Shown piece by piece: positions 1 to 11,605 of a stretch of DNA of 64,000 bases. Source of the DNA: Oscarella lobularis (Eukaryota > Porifera > Homoscleromorpha > Homosclerophorida > Oscarellidae); assembly GCF_947507565.1 (NCBI RefSeq), contig NC_089183.1, positions 2,604,001 through 2,668,000 on the forward strand. Direction: 5' to 3'. Numbering within the stretch: position 1 is the stretch's first letter; every line of letters begins with the position of its first letter. The notes under the pieces were generated by a model. That model searched no databases. It was not told the DNA's origin and was given only the letters and a program-made list of their open reading frames with translations. A program made the translations under genes and the position numbers.

Positions 1-11
1 CAGCTACGCGC

Positions 12-663
12 CTAGAGGCAGGTAGCCCAATGAAGCGGAAATGGCGCCGAGAAAGGCGTCACCTTGAGCGTTGAAAGGAGAAAGAGCTTGAGTCGGTTCG
101 CCATGACAATTGCACATACGGGAGCTCCTAAACTTCGTTCCATGGCCGACGACTTCGTTTGGGCTTGGGCGATCAAGAAGGGGGAAATGAATTGAGTGAA
201 GGCGCTCGCTCCTGGAATCAAGACGCTAGATAAACAGAGCGTTTTTTTCGAGAATGATCGTAATTTCATACCCTAGAAAAACCTAGAAACCGCCATCGCG
301 TCCAAAGTGTTGCTCTTATTGCTGCATAATTGTGTGCCAAGGAGTAAGTAACCACAGTGGTAAATCACACAGTGTCAGACGAATTTGCACTCGTTTTCAA
401 TTTTGGTCTTTTGCATGCGCTTTCATCAGCCTTAATAATCAAATAAAAAGTATATCTCAAATGACAAAGTTTTGTTTTTTATAGCACCGGCACTCCAACC
501 CCCAAACCCACCCCCAAACCCACGTATCCAACGCAGAGTCTTCCAATTTCCAGACGTCAAGGTAGATGGCGCGACCGTCGTAGTTAGATTTGAGGTTGAT
601 GACGTTGAAGGAATTACCGTCGCGTTTGCAGGTGAATTGGATGGCGCGACCGTCGTAGTATAG
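12..663 (-). other. possible minus-strand coding remnants at the window edge
   Basis: Two short open stretches lie on the minus strand: 12-269 and roughly 530-700. The second reads as a small beta-rich segment with DGRAI occurring twice, because a 20 bp motif (about 564-583 and 640-659) is repeated in the DNA. I see no convincing splice junction linking them and recognise no family. They may be exons of a gene that continues left of the window, or chance openings. No other feature is visible before the TATA-like box at 769. Confidence 0.15.
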
Positions 664-768
664 CCTGTATAGGTGTATTGCAGAGAGCTAAAAATAAAAT
701 TAATTAGGATCAGTACTACAATTGTAGCAAGCTACAATACCATTCGAATGCTAAAAGACTCTAACTCC

Positions 769-776
769 TATAAAAG
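769..776 (+). promoter_or_regulatory. TATA-like box upstream of the ROCO gene
   Basis: TATAAAAG sits 254 bp before the inferred start ATG at 1030. About 30 bp upstream is the inverted repeat ATTGTAGC-aa-GCTACAAT (721-738), which overlaps the palindrome CTACAATTGTAG (715-726). The 5' flank from about 800 to 1029 is conserved upstream of the second LRR copy (about 6995-7238), which suggests that the leader was duplicated with the gene. Confidence 0.4.
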
Positions 777-1029
777 AGACAGATGAATTGTCAAATGTTG
801 AAGATAGACAGAGCTATAGTGTATCTGTGATTGCCGGAAGTACTGTATACTGTGGAAAAAAGCTCCGTGTGGCGTATAGCTCAAACTTGATGGTCACTTG
901 CGTCAGTTTGCACCTATTTCACGTTCTCCGGGAACTAAGGCAAGCGTACAAATTTACATTCAGAGAACAGGACCTTTCCAGCATATACGGGTCTCACATG
1001 CAAATTACGACTCGACTTCGCGATCGACG

Positions 1030-4000
1030 ATGAGTGCCTCGGTTCAGCATCTTAGTGCTCTTAGACGCGGAGAGAACGTACGATACAAAAATTTCGTTTA
1101 CAGAATACAAACTGTCGGCCAAATGAAACGCGAAGATCGGTAAGTCAGTGCTGAGTCTGAATTCCGACGCGACATACGCAGTTCGAAGGCTTAACCAAGC
1201 CCTTTTGTTTCCTAGCTGGCATTGCAAAGACTGTTCTAGCGATGAAGATGCAGTCCTTTGTGTAGAGGGCGATTATGAGGCTGTTTTAGAAAGTGATAGC
1301 CTACCGTTCGCTCTTTCGAGCCTGACTGAAGTATCGGCCATAAGTATTGATTGTGACGCTGCACGAAATATTTCACTGGAAAGTATGAGTGGAATTACAA
1401 GAGCTCAAATAGGTCGAATGCAGAGGTCCGGGCTGTGCTACTCTCTACCACCTCTGCCTTCGTGTCTCAAAGAACTATGTGTGATCAACGTTAACGAAAA
1501 CAGCATTTTAACGGCAGTAGAGAGACAAAAAGAACTACGCTCTCTAACGATCAGAATACCCATACTCGATAAGTGCACCGCGCTTCAGCTTGAGAGTCTG
1601 CCTCTAGAGAAGTGGTCGAAACTAGAGAACCTAGACAAACTCACTATAACTTCCTCTAGCTTGAAAAAATTTCCCAAAAGCTTCTCAAAAATAACGGCTC
1701 TAAAGAAGCTTGATTTGAGTGACAAAAGTGAATTAAAAAGTCTTCCTGAAGATATAGGGTCAAAACTAAAGAACCTGGAAGAACTCGACATGAGCTGTTG
1801 TGATCTACAAGAACTTCCAATTAGTTTGGGTAACGAGACTGCACTAAAGAAGCTTGATTTGAGTGAAAACTGGAATTTGAAAAGTCTTCCTGAAGAGATA
1901 GGGTCAAAACTACAGAACCTGGAAGAACTCAACTTGTGGGGGTGCGGTCTGCAACAACTTCCAAATAGTTTGAGTAACCTAACTGCATTGAAGAAGCTTA
2001 ATTTGAGTGGAAACAGTGAATTGAAAAGTCTTCCTGAAGGTATAGGGTGGAAACTACAGAACCTGGAAGAACTCCACTTGTGGGGGTGTGGTCTACAACA
2101 ACTTCCAAAAAGTTTGAGTAACCTAACAGCACTGAAGAAGCTTGATTTGAGTGGAAACAGTGAATTGAAAAGCCTTCCTGAAGATATAGGGTCAAAACTA
2201 CAGAACCTGCAAGAACTCCACTTGCGGTGGTGTGGTCTACAACAACTTCCTAATAGTTTGAGTAACCTAACTGCACTGAAGAAGCTTGATTTGAGTGAAA
2301 ACAGGGAATTGAAAAATCTTCCTGAAGATATAAGCTCAAAACTAGTGCACCTGGAAGAACTCGACTTGCGGTGGTGTGGTCTACAACAACTTCCAAATAG
2401 TTTGAGTAACCTAATTGCACTGAAAAAGCTTCATCTGAGGGGAAACAGTATATTGAAAAGTCTTCCTGAAGATATAAGATCAAAACTAGAGCACGTGGAA
2501 GAACTCGACTTGCGGTGGTGTGGTCTAAAACAACTTCCGATTAGTTTGAGTAACCCAACTGCCTTGAAGAAGCTCAATTTGGGTGGAAACAGTGAATTGA
2601 AAAGTCTTCCTGAAGATATAGGGTCTAAACTACAGAGCCTGGAAGAACTCAACATGTGGGGGTGTGGTCTACAACAACTTCCAAATAGTTTGAGTGAACT
2701 AACTTCACTGAAGAAGCTTAATTTGAGTGGAAACAGTGAATTGAAAATTCTTCCTGAACATATAGGGTCTAAACTACAGAACCTGGAAGAACTCAACTTG
2801 TCGGAGTGTGGTCTACAACAACTTCCAAATAGTTTTAGTAGCCTCACTGCACTGAAGAAGCTTAAATTGAGTAAAAACACAGATTTGAAACGTTTTCCTG
2901 AAGATACCGGATCGAAACTATTGAACCTGGAAGAACTCATCTTGTGGGGGTGTGATCTACAACAACTTCCAAATAGTTTTAGTAGCCTAACTGCCCTGAA
3001 GACGCTTTATTTGCGTGAAAACATTGAATTGAAAAGCCTTCCTGAAGATATGTTGGAAAAGCTAGAGCACCTAAAAGAACTCGATATGCGGAATTGCAGT
3101 CTAGAAGAATTGCCATTGAAGTTGGGATTTCTGAAAGAACTGAATGTGGCTAATTGCCGACTGACACGTTTGCCTTCATCAATTGGACAATTACAAAATT
3201 TAGTTTTTTCAGGTAATCCGATAACTTTTCCACCGATTGGAGTTTGGCAGCAAGGATTAGATGCAATACGAGCTTATTTTTCCTCCGAAATACTGACCTC
3301 GTCAAGACGAGTAAAAATTGTTGTTTTGGGTGAGAGTTGTTCAGGGAAAACAAGCCTATTTCAAACCATACTTCGCAACGCGTCATTTTGCACGTGTCTC
3401 GAAGACAGGACAATAGGTGTGGAAGAATATGAGCTATCATTGGCTAAAAAACGTGTCAAAATTATTGACTGCGGCGGGCAGAGATGCTATCTTTTAACTA
3501 ATCATTTGTTCGTCAGCGAGAATGGCTTGGTAGTCATTGTAGTCGACGTTCAGCGTTATGAACTGACTGACGAAAGCTTTCATGAGCATATAGGAAAGTA
3601 TCTACAAGTTGTCTACGAGCGGAAGGAGAATTGCTATGTCGTTTGCGTTTTTACAAAAGTTGATCTCCTGCCTAAAGATTGGAATCCTAAACCGTATCAA
3701 GAAGAGTTCAACCGCCAAATGAAAAATGTCAGAGAACATCGAGAAGCGATTATAAAAGAAAATCATATGTGGGATGAAGAGAAAGCTGCGTTCATTAAAA
3801 GACAGAATGTACGCGTTGAAAAGAGACTTGTCTTTACTTCAGCAAAAGACGTGGAAACGACTGCAAAGTTTACAGATTTTATCGATGAACTGACTGACAA
3901 CGAAAAGCTATTTCCAAGTGCTGGTGACATTGTTCCCGAAACTTGGTACAATTTTGAGGAAAGAGTTGAACGAGAATGCAGGCTCTCTCAGAATAGCCTA

Positions 4001-5887
4001 TCTGCTTTGAAAGTGGATTGTTTATACAAATTGGGGCATCAGTTTACTTTGTCTAACGATGAAGTTCTGATCGTTCTAAGGTACTACCATCAAGTTGGAA
4101 CTTTATTGTATTTTGATCAATCTCGCCTGGCTGATGTTGTTTTTGGATCGAGCAAAAAAATTGTCGATGCGCTGAGGCAAATTTTTCGTCACGATTACCA
4201 CGTAGTAGCATACGAGAGCGGAACAACAGAAATTAGCCCCGAACGGTTTGTAAAAGATAAAAACGAGCTATCCACTAACGCAACTCTGTCAATTCCATTG
4301 CTGAAAGCTCTGTTACGAGGTCAAAAGCTTGACGCGGAAAGTATCAGCATTTTTGTTACAATGTTGTTATCGTTTGATTTCGCCTACGTAAAAGGCGAGC
4401 AGGGATTGCCAAAAGAGCACGGTTATCGTCAATCGTATGACATTATTGATCATTTGGAGAGAACCGACGTTTGCCTGTTAGTGCCTTGGCTACTCAGCCA
4501 AGACTGTCCTTCTGATGCAATGGAAAGCTTTCCCGCAGATTGCCCTACAAGTTGTATTGAAGTGCAGCTTTCGTATTCGTTCGCTTTCGCTCTTCCTCTG
4601 GGAATATTTCAACAATTTTCAGCTCGATGTCACCAAATCAGTCAAATAATCCGCCATTGGAATAATGGATTTACGCTATCGTATGGTCCAGCTAAGGCTA
4701 AATTTACGTGCGAAGAACTTGCGACTAACGCCGCAATCCGCTGCAAATGCCGCACGCCAAAATCACAGAAAGCATTAGATCGACTGTTTCACGTGTTTTG
4801 GAGATGCATTGTTCAGCTGCAAACGCTATTGAGAACATTTCCCGGGAGTTTATACAGCATTTTCTTCAACTACTCTGACGGCGACAGTAAAATGAAGGAG
4901 CAACGGGTCCAAATATCATCACAAGATTGGAACCTAAGAACCCTTGTAGCCGCCAAACCTAGAGAACTTCAGGCGTGCACCAAGAGTATTACGCGAGGTA
5001 GTGTATTATGAACAGATCATTGAGCTAAGCAATAAATTAATTCCTTCCACAGCTCTGAATTCATATATGCTACGACTGGATGATATATTTCCGAATGCCT
5101 ATGGCAGTCTCGTTACATCACAAGATGCGAAATCGGTGGCAAAGGAAGTCATTCGATGTTACTCTACAATAAGGCAAATCAAGAACCTTGCTTTTACCCT
5201 CGACGTCAGTTGTTCTAGCCTGGAAGAAGACGAAGTCGACGCAAAACAAGTGCATCAAATCATAAAAAAATGGCGGGAGCAATCAGGAGAAAACGCTGTT
5301 CTTGCTGTTCTTGCTGACGCTTTGAAAGACTGTTATTTAGGCGAAGTAATTAGCCGCTGTTTTGACGAGTTGGAGGAGGACGCTGTAAACGAAGAACCTA
5401 TCAGGTCAGAGTCTTCTCACGTTGGTAAGTCTGAACAGTTGAGAATGCTAAAAATGCCGGTCACATAAACGGGAATTTAGGGCAACGCCAAGCGAAGAGT
5501 GTGGAGGCGGCACTAACGGATCAAAGGCGAAAACATGAGGAGGAATTAGGAGGAATTGGGGCTTGTCTTCCTCCTTCGAGTACCCGTTTTTACGGGCAAG
5601 AAGGCCTATATTTGAAGGAAGCTATTGCATTAGTTGGAAATGACAGATGGAGAGAGATTGGCAAACATCTTGGATTTAAAGACTACCAACTGTCAGACAT
5701 CCCGCCTGAATACAATCAAAAAAGTAAGAAACTGATGTACATAATTGAAAAGTGGTGTGCAGATAAAGGCAGCAGGGCCACTTTGGGTCAATTGTTGGAG
5801 GCCTGCGAAGGCGCCAACGTGTCCGTCAATGATATTGCTATGGAATATTTTGAGCGAATGGCTAGATCTTCGCTTAGGTGCACGTAA
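1030..5887 (+). CDS. LRR-Roc-COR (ROCO) protein with two C-terminal death domains
   Basis: Inferred exons are 1030-1139, 1216-4997, 5053-5424 and 5481-5887; all introns are GT-AG with matching phases (2, 1, 1), giving 1556 residues. The start ATG at 1030 and the first intron are conserved in the second copy at 7239. Domains in order: N-terminal region; about ten tandem 48-residue double LRR units (about residues 190-690); a Ras-like Roc domain with P-loop GESCSGKTS (about 740), DCGGQ and TKVD; a COR-like region; then two helical death-fold segments, in exon 3 (about 1310-1410) and exon 4 (about 1450-1545). ROCO proteins are cytosolic GTPase scaffolds, and death domains recruit partners homotypically, so a signalling or cell-death role is likely (family inference). 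It resembles MFHAS1/LRRK-type ROCOs but lacks a kinase domain. Confidence 0.85.
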
Positions 5888-6994
5888 AATCGATGACATT
5901 TTTAGCATGGAACTGTTTTAGTCTGTAAAGTGTATGGAAGTTAGTGTAGCTGGGTTTGCTTGCGTACGAGCAGTACGCCGTCAGTCACTTCACGCAATAA
6001 TATGGAACTAGAAGTCCTGCACGTTTTGAGCGAGAGTACATGCAGTAGGATTAGGTCAATAACAGCACTAGACGATGCTTCGTCGGTATGTATATAGTTG
6101 CGTGTCAGGCCTTGACAAAGTCATCGTTGCTCGCAGAGTAAATTTGACTTCAGAATTTCTTCAGCGTGTCGGGTTCCTCGCGCGGGGCCTCGATGCGATG
6201 ATCGAAGGCGACCGCCATCTCGAAGAGACGCCGACGCTACGGTCCTACTATACAACCTCTTTCGCCCCTCCACGAGTACGAGGAAGTAACGCGTAGATGC
6301 TAGAGCAGAAAAGTGAAGCCTCTCCTTGAAAGCGCGTTCTCGCGAGAAGAGGAACAGCGAGGTTCCACTACCGGTTGGGATCGAACTTCGGTGTTCTTCA
6401 GTTAGATAGTTGCATGCGTAGCTACGCGAGTTAGTTGGGAGCTAGGATCGAGGAAGACCAATTGAGCCATGGGCTAGTATGACGGGTCGCATCGAGGCAG
6501 GCTAATGCATATACCTACTTGCCTTGTAGAAAGTTTGCGCTTGTCTAGGATGCCGCAAGCCAAAGGATCGCTTAGCTAGACCATAGATGTAATAGAGATG
6601 GCTAGACGGAGATGTCCACAGGAAAGATTGTGAAGGGATACCCGGATGCCCACCAGAACATAATGTCCGGCAATATCTAATTCGGTGGAGTGAGATCGTC
6701 AACCCTGATTCAGTGGTACACGTCCAATACATGTCTAAAAACAAGGCATAAAAAGCAATACCCCACTCTCCAACTGATATTAGCTAATTAATCAATCGAC
6801 TAACTATAAGTTGCCTTGGAAGCTACAAACAAAGATCATTAGACGGGTTTACTCCAACACAAGGATCAAACATGCACCATGCTGAACATGTCAACGGGCA
6901 CAATACCGTATACTACGTCACGCTTACTGCCACCATTGAGAGACCTACGAAAGCGGCTTCTTGTAACTGGCGACTGTATCTGTCAACTGCCGAA
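5888..6994. other. intergenic region with dispersed repeat pieces
   Basis: No gene is supported here. A short open stretch at 6075-6296 has no recognisable domain. Around 6720-6930 the sequence resembles the 3' flanks of the two BTB genes (19.9-20.1 kb and 23.5-23.6 kb): shared phrases include a stretch about AAGTTGCCTTTGG-like sequence, an 'aaggatcaaacatgcacca'-like phrase and 'ctgccacc'. This points to a dispersed repeat. Confidence 0.4.
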
Positions 6995-9230
6995 GAGAGA
7001 CAGATCTAGTGCATCTGCGATTGTCGGAAGTATATCTACTGTGGAAAAAAGCTCCGTGTGGCGTATAGATCAAACTTGACGGTCACTTGCGTCAGGTTGC
7101 ACCTATTTCACGTTCTCCGCGAACTAAGGCAAGCGTACAAAGTTACATCAGAGAAAAGGGCCTTTCCACCATATGAGATCATATACGGGTCTGATTCTCA
7201 CATGCAAATTACCCTGGCAAATTACCACATCGCGATCGATGAGTACCTCGGTTCAGCCTCTTAGTGATCTTAGACGCGGAGAGACCGTACGATACAAAAA
7301 TTTCGTTTACAGAATACAAACTGTCGGCCAGATGAAACGCGAACATCGGTAAGTCAGTGCTGAGTATAATTCCGACGCGACATACGCAGTTCGAAGGCTT
7401 AACGCAGCCCTTTTGTTTCCTAGCTGGCATTGCTCAGACTGTTCTAACGACGAAGATCCAGTCCTTTGTGTAGAGGGCGATTATGAGGCTGTTTTAGAAA
7501 GTGATAGCATACCGTTCGCTGTTTCGAGCCTGGCTGAAGTATCGGCCATAAGTATTGATTGTGACGCTACACGAAATATTTCACTAGCAGGTATGACTGG
7601 CATTACAAGAGCTCAAATAGGACGAATGCAGAGGTTTGGTAGGTGCCACTCTCTACCACCTCTGCCTTCGTGTCTCAAAGAACTATGTGTGATCAACGTT
7701 AAGGAAAACAACATTTTAACAGCAATAGAGAGGCAAAAAGAACTACGCTCTCTAACGATAAGAAAACCAATACTCGATAAGTGCACCGCGCTTCAGCTTG
7801 AAAGTCTGCCTCCAGAGAAGTGGTCGAAACTAGAAAACCTAGAGAAACTCACAATGACTTCGTCTAGCTTGAAAAAATTTCCCAAAAGCGTCACAAAAAT
7901 TACAGCTCTGAAGAAGCTTGATTTGAGTGACAAAAGTGAATTAAAAAGTCTTTCTGAAGATATAGGGTCAAAACTAAAGTCCCTGGAAGAACTCTACATG
8001 AGCTTTTGTGATCTACAAAAAATTCCAATCAGTTTCGGTAACCTAAAGGCACTAAAAAAGCTTTCTTTGAGTCACAACACTAAATTAAAAAGTCTTCCTG
8101 AAGATATATGGTCAAAACTAGAGCACCTGGAAGAACTCCACTTGCGGTGTTGCGGTCTACAACAACTTCCAATTGGTTTGGGTAACCTAACTGCACTGAC
8201 GAAGCTTCATCTGAGGGGAAACAGTAAATTGAAAAGTCTTCCTGAAGGCATATGGTCAAAACTAGAGCACCTGGAAGTATTGGAAATGTGGGGGTGTGGT
8301 CTACAAAAACTTCCAATTAGTTTGAGTAACCTAACTGCCCTGAAGAAGCTTGATTTGTGTAGAAACAGTAAATTGAAAGATCTTCCTGAAGATATATGGT
8401 CAAAACTACAGAACCTGGAAGAACTCGACTTGCGGTGGTGTAATCTGAAACAACTTCCAAGTAGTTTCAGTAACCTAACTGAACTGAAGAAGCTTGCCTT
8501 AAGTGGAAACAGAGAATTAAAAAGTCTTCCTGGAGACATAGGGACGAAACTACAGAACCTGGAAGAACTCGACTTGCGGTGGTGTAATCTACAACAACTT
8601 CCAAGTAGTTTGAGTAACCTAACTGCACTGAAGAAACTTAATTTGAGTGGAAACAGTAAATTGAAAAGTCTTCCTGAAGATATAGGGTCTCAATTACAGA
8701 ACCTGGAAAAACTCAACTTGAAGGGGTGCGACCTTAAACAACTTCCAAATAGTTTGAGTAACCTAACTGCACTGAAAAAACTTAATTTAAGGAGAAACAG
8801 AAAATTGAAAAGTCTTCCTGAAGATATAGGGTCTAAACTACAGAACCTGGAAAAACTCAATTTGAAGGGGTGTGACCTACAACAGCTTCCAAGTAGTTTG
8901 AGTAACTTAACTGCCTTGAAGAAGCTTGATTTGAGTCGAAACAGTGAATTGAAAAGTCTTCCTGAAGATATAGGGTCTAAACTACAGAACCTGGAAAAAC
9001 TCAACTTGAAAGAGTGTGACCTAAAACAACTTCCAAATAGTTTGAGTAGCCTAACTGCACTGAAGAAGCTGGATTTGAGTGGTAACTGCGAATTGAAAAG
9101 TCTTCCTGAAGATATAGGGACTAAACTACAGAACCTGGAAGAACTCAGCTTGTGGGAGTGTGGTCTACAACGACTTCCAAATAGTTTTTGTAACCTAGCT
9201 GCCCTGAAGACGCTTGATTTGAGTAAAAAC
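6995..9230 (+). repeat. duplicated 5' flank and LRR half of the ROCO gene
   Basis: This block is homologous to about 800-3030: leader, first exon, 75 bp first intron and the LRR array with the same order of about ten 48-residue units. Individual LRR units have diverged, but flanking sequence and splice sites are nearly the same. Homology stops inside the tenth unit at 9228-9232, where amine-oxidase sequence begins. The Roc, COR and death-domain parts were not carried over. Confidence 0.8.
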
Positions 9231-10243
9231 GGAGTTGATCGCACCTTGCAATTCTTCTACAGCAGTAACGAACTCAAGCCCTCGCGAAAGTTGCCCGAGT
9301 GCATGAGCGATATGATATTTACCGGCGATCTACAGGATAAACTCGTGCTTAACGCCAAAGTGACGTCGATCGCCTATACGTCGTCAGGCGTGACGGTGAC
9401 AACGGAATCCGGTTCGATGTACGAAGGCGACTACGCTATAGTGACGTTCAGTCTCGGCGTGCTCCAGCGTGGCGTGGTCGACTTCAAACCCCAGTTACCG
9501 TTTTGGAAACGTCTCGCCTGGAGCGAGTTCAACATGATGACGTCGACGGTCCTCTACGCCGTTTTCGACACAAAACTGTCGCTCGCAAAAGAGCACTACA
9601 CGTACGTGACGCACGACCTCGATAACAATTGGATACGCGACATGACGTCGACTCTGAGTCACTTGCCCGAATACGCCAACAAGACGGTCTTTCACTTCTA
9701 CGTCACGGGACGATACGCCGAACGACTGATAGATCAGCCTCTGAGTAAAACAGTCGAAGACGTCACGATCATGTTTCGAAACATGTTCGGCGAGGAGCCG
9801 TCGAACGTCTACGTGGTGTCAGCGGGAAAGGATCCGCTTCTACTCGGGGGCCATCCCGTTTGGCCCATCGGCACGTCGTGGGAGGATTTCGACGACGTGC
9901 GTCGACCCGTCGACGATCGACTCTTTTTTGCCGGCGATTTGTGCTGGTACTATCGCGCGACGCGTTCGGCGCTGATAAGCGGCGAGGAGACGGCGAACGT
10001 CGTGACGTCGTGCATGAATGGGGGATCGTGCGCCTATAGGCAGTTCGCTCAAACTGCTTCGAGTCCTCCTGAAGAGTGCCCGACAACATGTAACTTAGAC
10101 TATTAGGTAAATTGATAGTTGTCGTTTCTGATGTCGTGGTTTTGTTTCTAGCGGGAGAGCGACGAGTTGGTGGTGCTGGACTGATGATGGCTGTTGTTCT
10201 TTGTCTGATTGTCATGTGGCATGGAATGGAACAATGGTCCTGA
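7239..10243 (+). CDS. chimeric gene: LRR array fused in frame to C-terminal half of flavin amine oxidase with C-terminal membrane anchor
   Basis: Inferred exons are 7239-7348, 7424-10089 and 10152-10243 (GT-AG; phases 2 and 1), predicting 955 residues. The first ~640 residues copy the LRR half of the upstream ROCO protein. From 9231 the frame continues without a break as the second half of the amine oxidases at 37.0 and 43.3 kb, ending in the FAD-contacting RLFFAGD motif. The last exon, shared with those genes, encodes a hydrophobic stretch beginning GGAGLMMAVVLCLIVMW, probably a membrane anchor. The oxidase part lacks the N-terminal GGGLAGLQAA dinucleotide-binding motif, so catalysis is unlikely unless another chain supplies it. 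The LRR part has no signal peptide while the oxidase relatives do, so topology is uncertain. It could be an expressed new gene, an open chimeric pseudogene, or an assembly join. Confidence 0.65.
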
Positions 10244-10253
10244 GAAAGCGCTT

Positions 10254-10665
10254 TAGGGAACACGGATTTTTTTCCTTTTTCTTTTTTTTCTGTTGTTGTT
10301 AATTGTTGTCTCAACTGTTCCTTTTGTTTCTCTTCTTGCCTGCACCTCGCGTATTGACGATTTACGGTGGTGTCACGTCTGCAGCAACGAAACGAGTCTC
10401 TTGGACTATAGGTACCGGTCACGCGAGAGAAACGGCGCGATCCGAGCGAGCCGTCTCCGCCCACGTACCCGCGACGCGTCACTCACCGAAATTGTGAAGA
10501 AACTCGCCTCGATCAGCCCATCCTTGCCAGCCGACTCCTTCGAACGGGCTCTATTCGATCGATGTGCGACCCTCGCCGCCTCGTCGAGCTTCGCGTTGAC
10601 TTCGTACGGTCGATTGAGAGACGAAACAAGAGATAGCATACAAAAATACGGGACTTCTAACTAAT
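10254..10665 (+). repeat. interspersed repeat, copy 1 (oxidase 3' flank)
   Basis: Begins near 'gggaacacggattttttt' and ends near 'aatacgggacttc'. Similar sequence lies at 20115-20525, about 38755-39232 and about 45000-45483; three of the four copies follow an amine-oxidase 3' end. Open frames inside are not conserved between copies, so I treat it as non-coding. No terminal inverted repeats or target duplications were seen. Confidence 0.6.
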
Positions 10666-10683
10666 CGTTCTATGTATTCTGCG

Positions 10684-10795
10684 CTGCCTGACAGCAGAAG
10701 CTTCGTTTCTTCGCTCGGATTCCTCGAGGCGCCCTCCTCTCCTCGCCCTTTGACATCCCTCAGAAAGACGAGAACAAACGACGTCGCAAAAATCT
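10684..10795 (-). pseudogene. SLC18-like transporter C-terminal fragment
   Basis: About 110 bp closely matching the 3' end of the SLC18-like copy at 16.2 kb (same stretch from 'tgcctgacagcagaag' to 'aacgacgtcgcaaaaat'). Only the end of the last transmembrane segment and the cytosolic tail are represented; the match stops abruptly at about 10795. Its position after the oxidase 3' end and the interspersed repeat matches the order at 44.0-46.0 kb, so the three pieces were probably copied together. Confidence 0.75.
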
Positions 10796-11211
10796 GTGAC
10801 CAGACCTTCTCCCTTGACCCGTTAGTCTATACGGTCAGAGGCTAGCTTTTCTCTGTGCGTGCATAGGGAATTTTCCCTTGCACTTACGAATGTTCAAGTT
10901 ACCGTCGAGTTGTCTTGCTCGACGCGTCCTGTAGATCTTCAGGACTTACGACGTCAGCGTTATTGAGCTCGATCTGACGAGAATTTGCAGAGGTGGCCGC
11001 GCTTGCTCTCCCAAAGTTCCTTCAGCGACATTCCCTCGACATTCCTAGCTCTCACGTGACGGTCTTACGGTACGTATGGGGAGCTGTGTAAAAGAAGAGG
11101 AGCGATTGCGTTCGTTAGTTCAATGCACAATTAGTTGTTGAAGGACGGACTACTGGCCTTATAAGACTGAAGCACTTGTCATCATTTGTTGGCAGAAATC
11201 TGAGTTTTTCC
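10796..11211. other. intergenic stretch, no gene seen
   Basis: No open frame with recognisable features. A CACGTGA-containing stretch near 11055 and AT-rich sequence precede the TATA-like box at 11214. Confidence 0.4.
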
Positions 11212-11213
11212 CA

Positions 11214-11221
11214 TATATAAA
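11214..11221 (+). promoter_or_regulatory. TATA-like box upstream of helical-protein gene 1
   Basis: ATATATAAAGGGG-type sequence. The paralogue at 13790 is preceded by the very similar CATATAAAGGGG at 13442-13453. Downstream, both leaders share a 'attcgtgattc(a/g)aatg' phrase, which supports a duplicated promoter. The distance to the ATG (about 390 bp) leaves room for an unrecognised leader intron. Confidence 0.4.
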
Positions 11222-11605
11222 GGGGCGTGTTTCAGAGACGACTAGTACTACAGCGTCAGTTTGATGAAGGGCCACAAACGATCCGTAGTATATTCGTGAT
11301 TCAAATGGCACGTCAATTGACTCCGCGCTTTTGAACGGAGGCAAGCGCTGAAGATCGCCTTTTGCATCGACCCAACAATTAACGCAAATATCTCACACTC
11401 ATCTGCAGCTTTGAGAAATGACTACTGCCTTCCATTCAATTCAACGTAGACTTTCGAAAGCTGTTTACGTACTTCCAATCATGGCTATATTTGGTCGGCA
11501 ACTCCTCCGAACTTTCGACTTCCCACGCGCTCTAGGACACGCCTTGAAAGAGTCTCTCAATTTGCACGACAAACCAGTTGCGAGTTTGCCGCTCTGCCGG
11601 TCGGA

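Noticed and set aside
1585-3440. Minus-strand frames across the LRR array
   Set aside because: They mirror the repetitive LRR codons of the plus-strand gene and carry no domain of their own; the same shadows appear under the second array at 8080-9244.
9769-10482. 237-residue minus-strand frame rich in Arg/Thr
   Set aside because: It lies antisense to the oxidase exon and then the interspersed repeat; low-complexity composition and no conservation in the other oxidase copies.
10293-10664. Plus-strand frame of 123 residues in the interspersed repeat
   Set aside because: Not preserved in the other three repeat copies.
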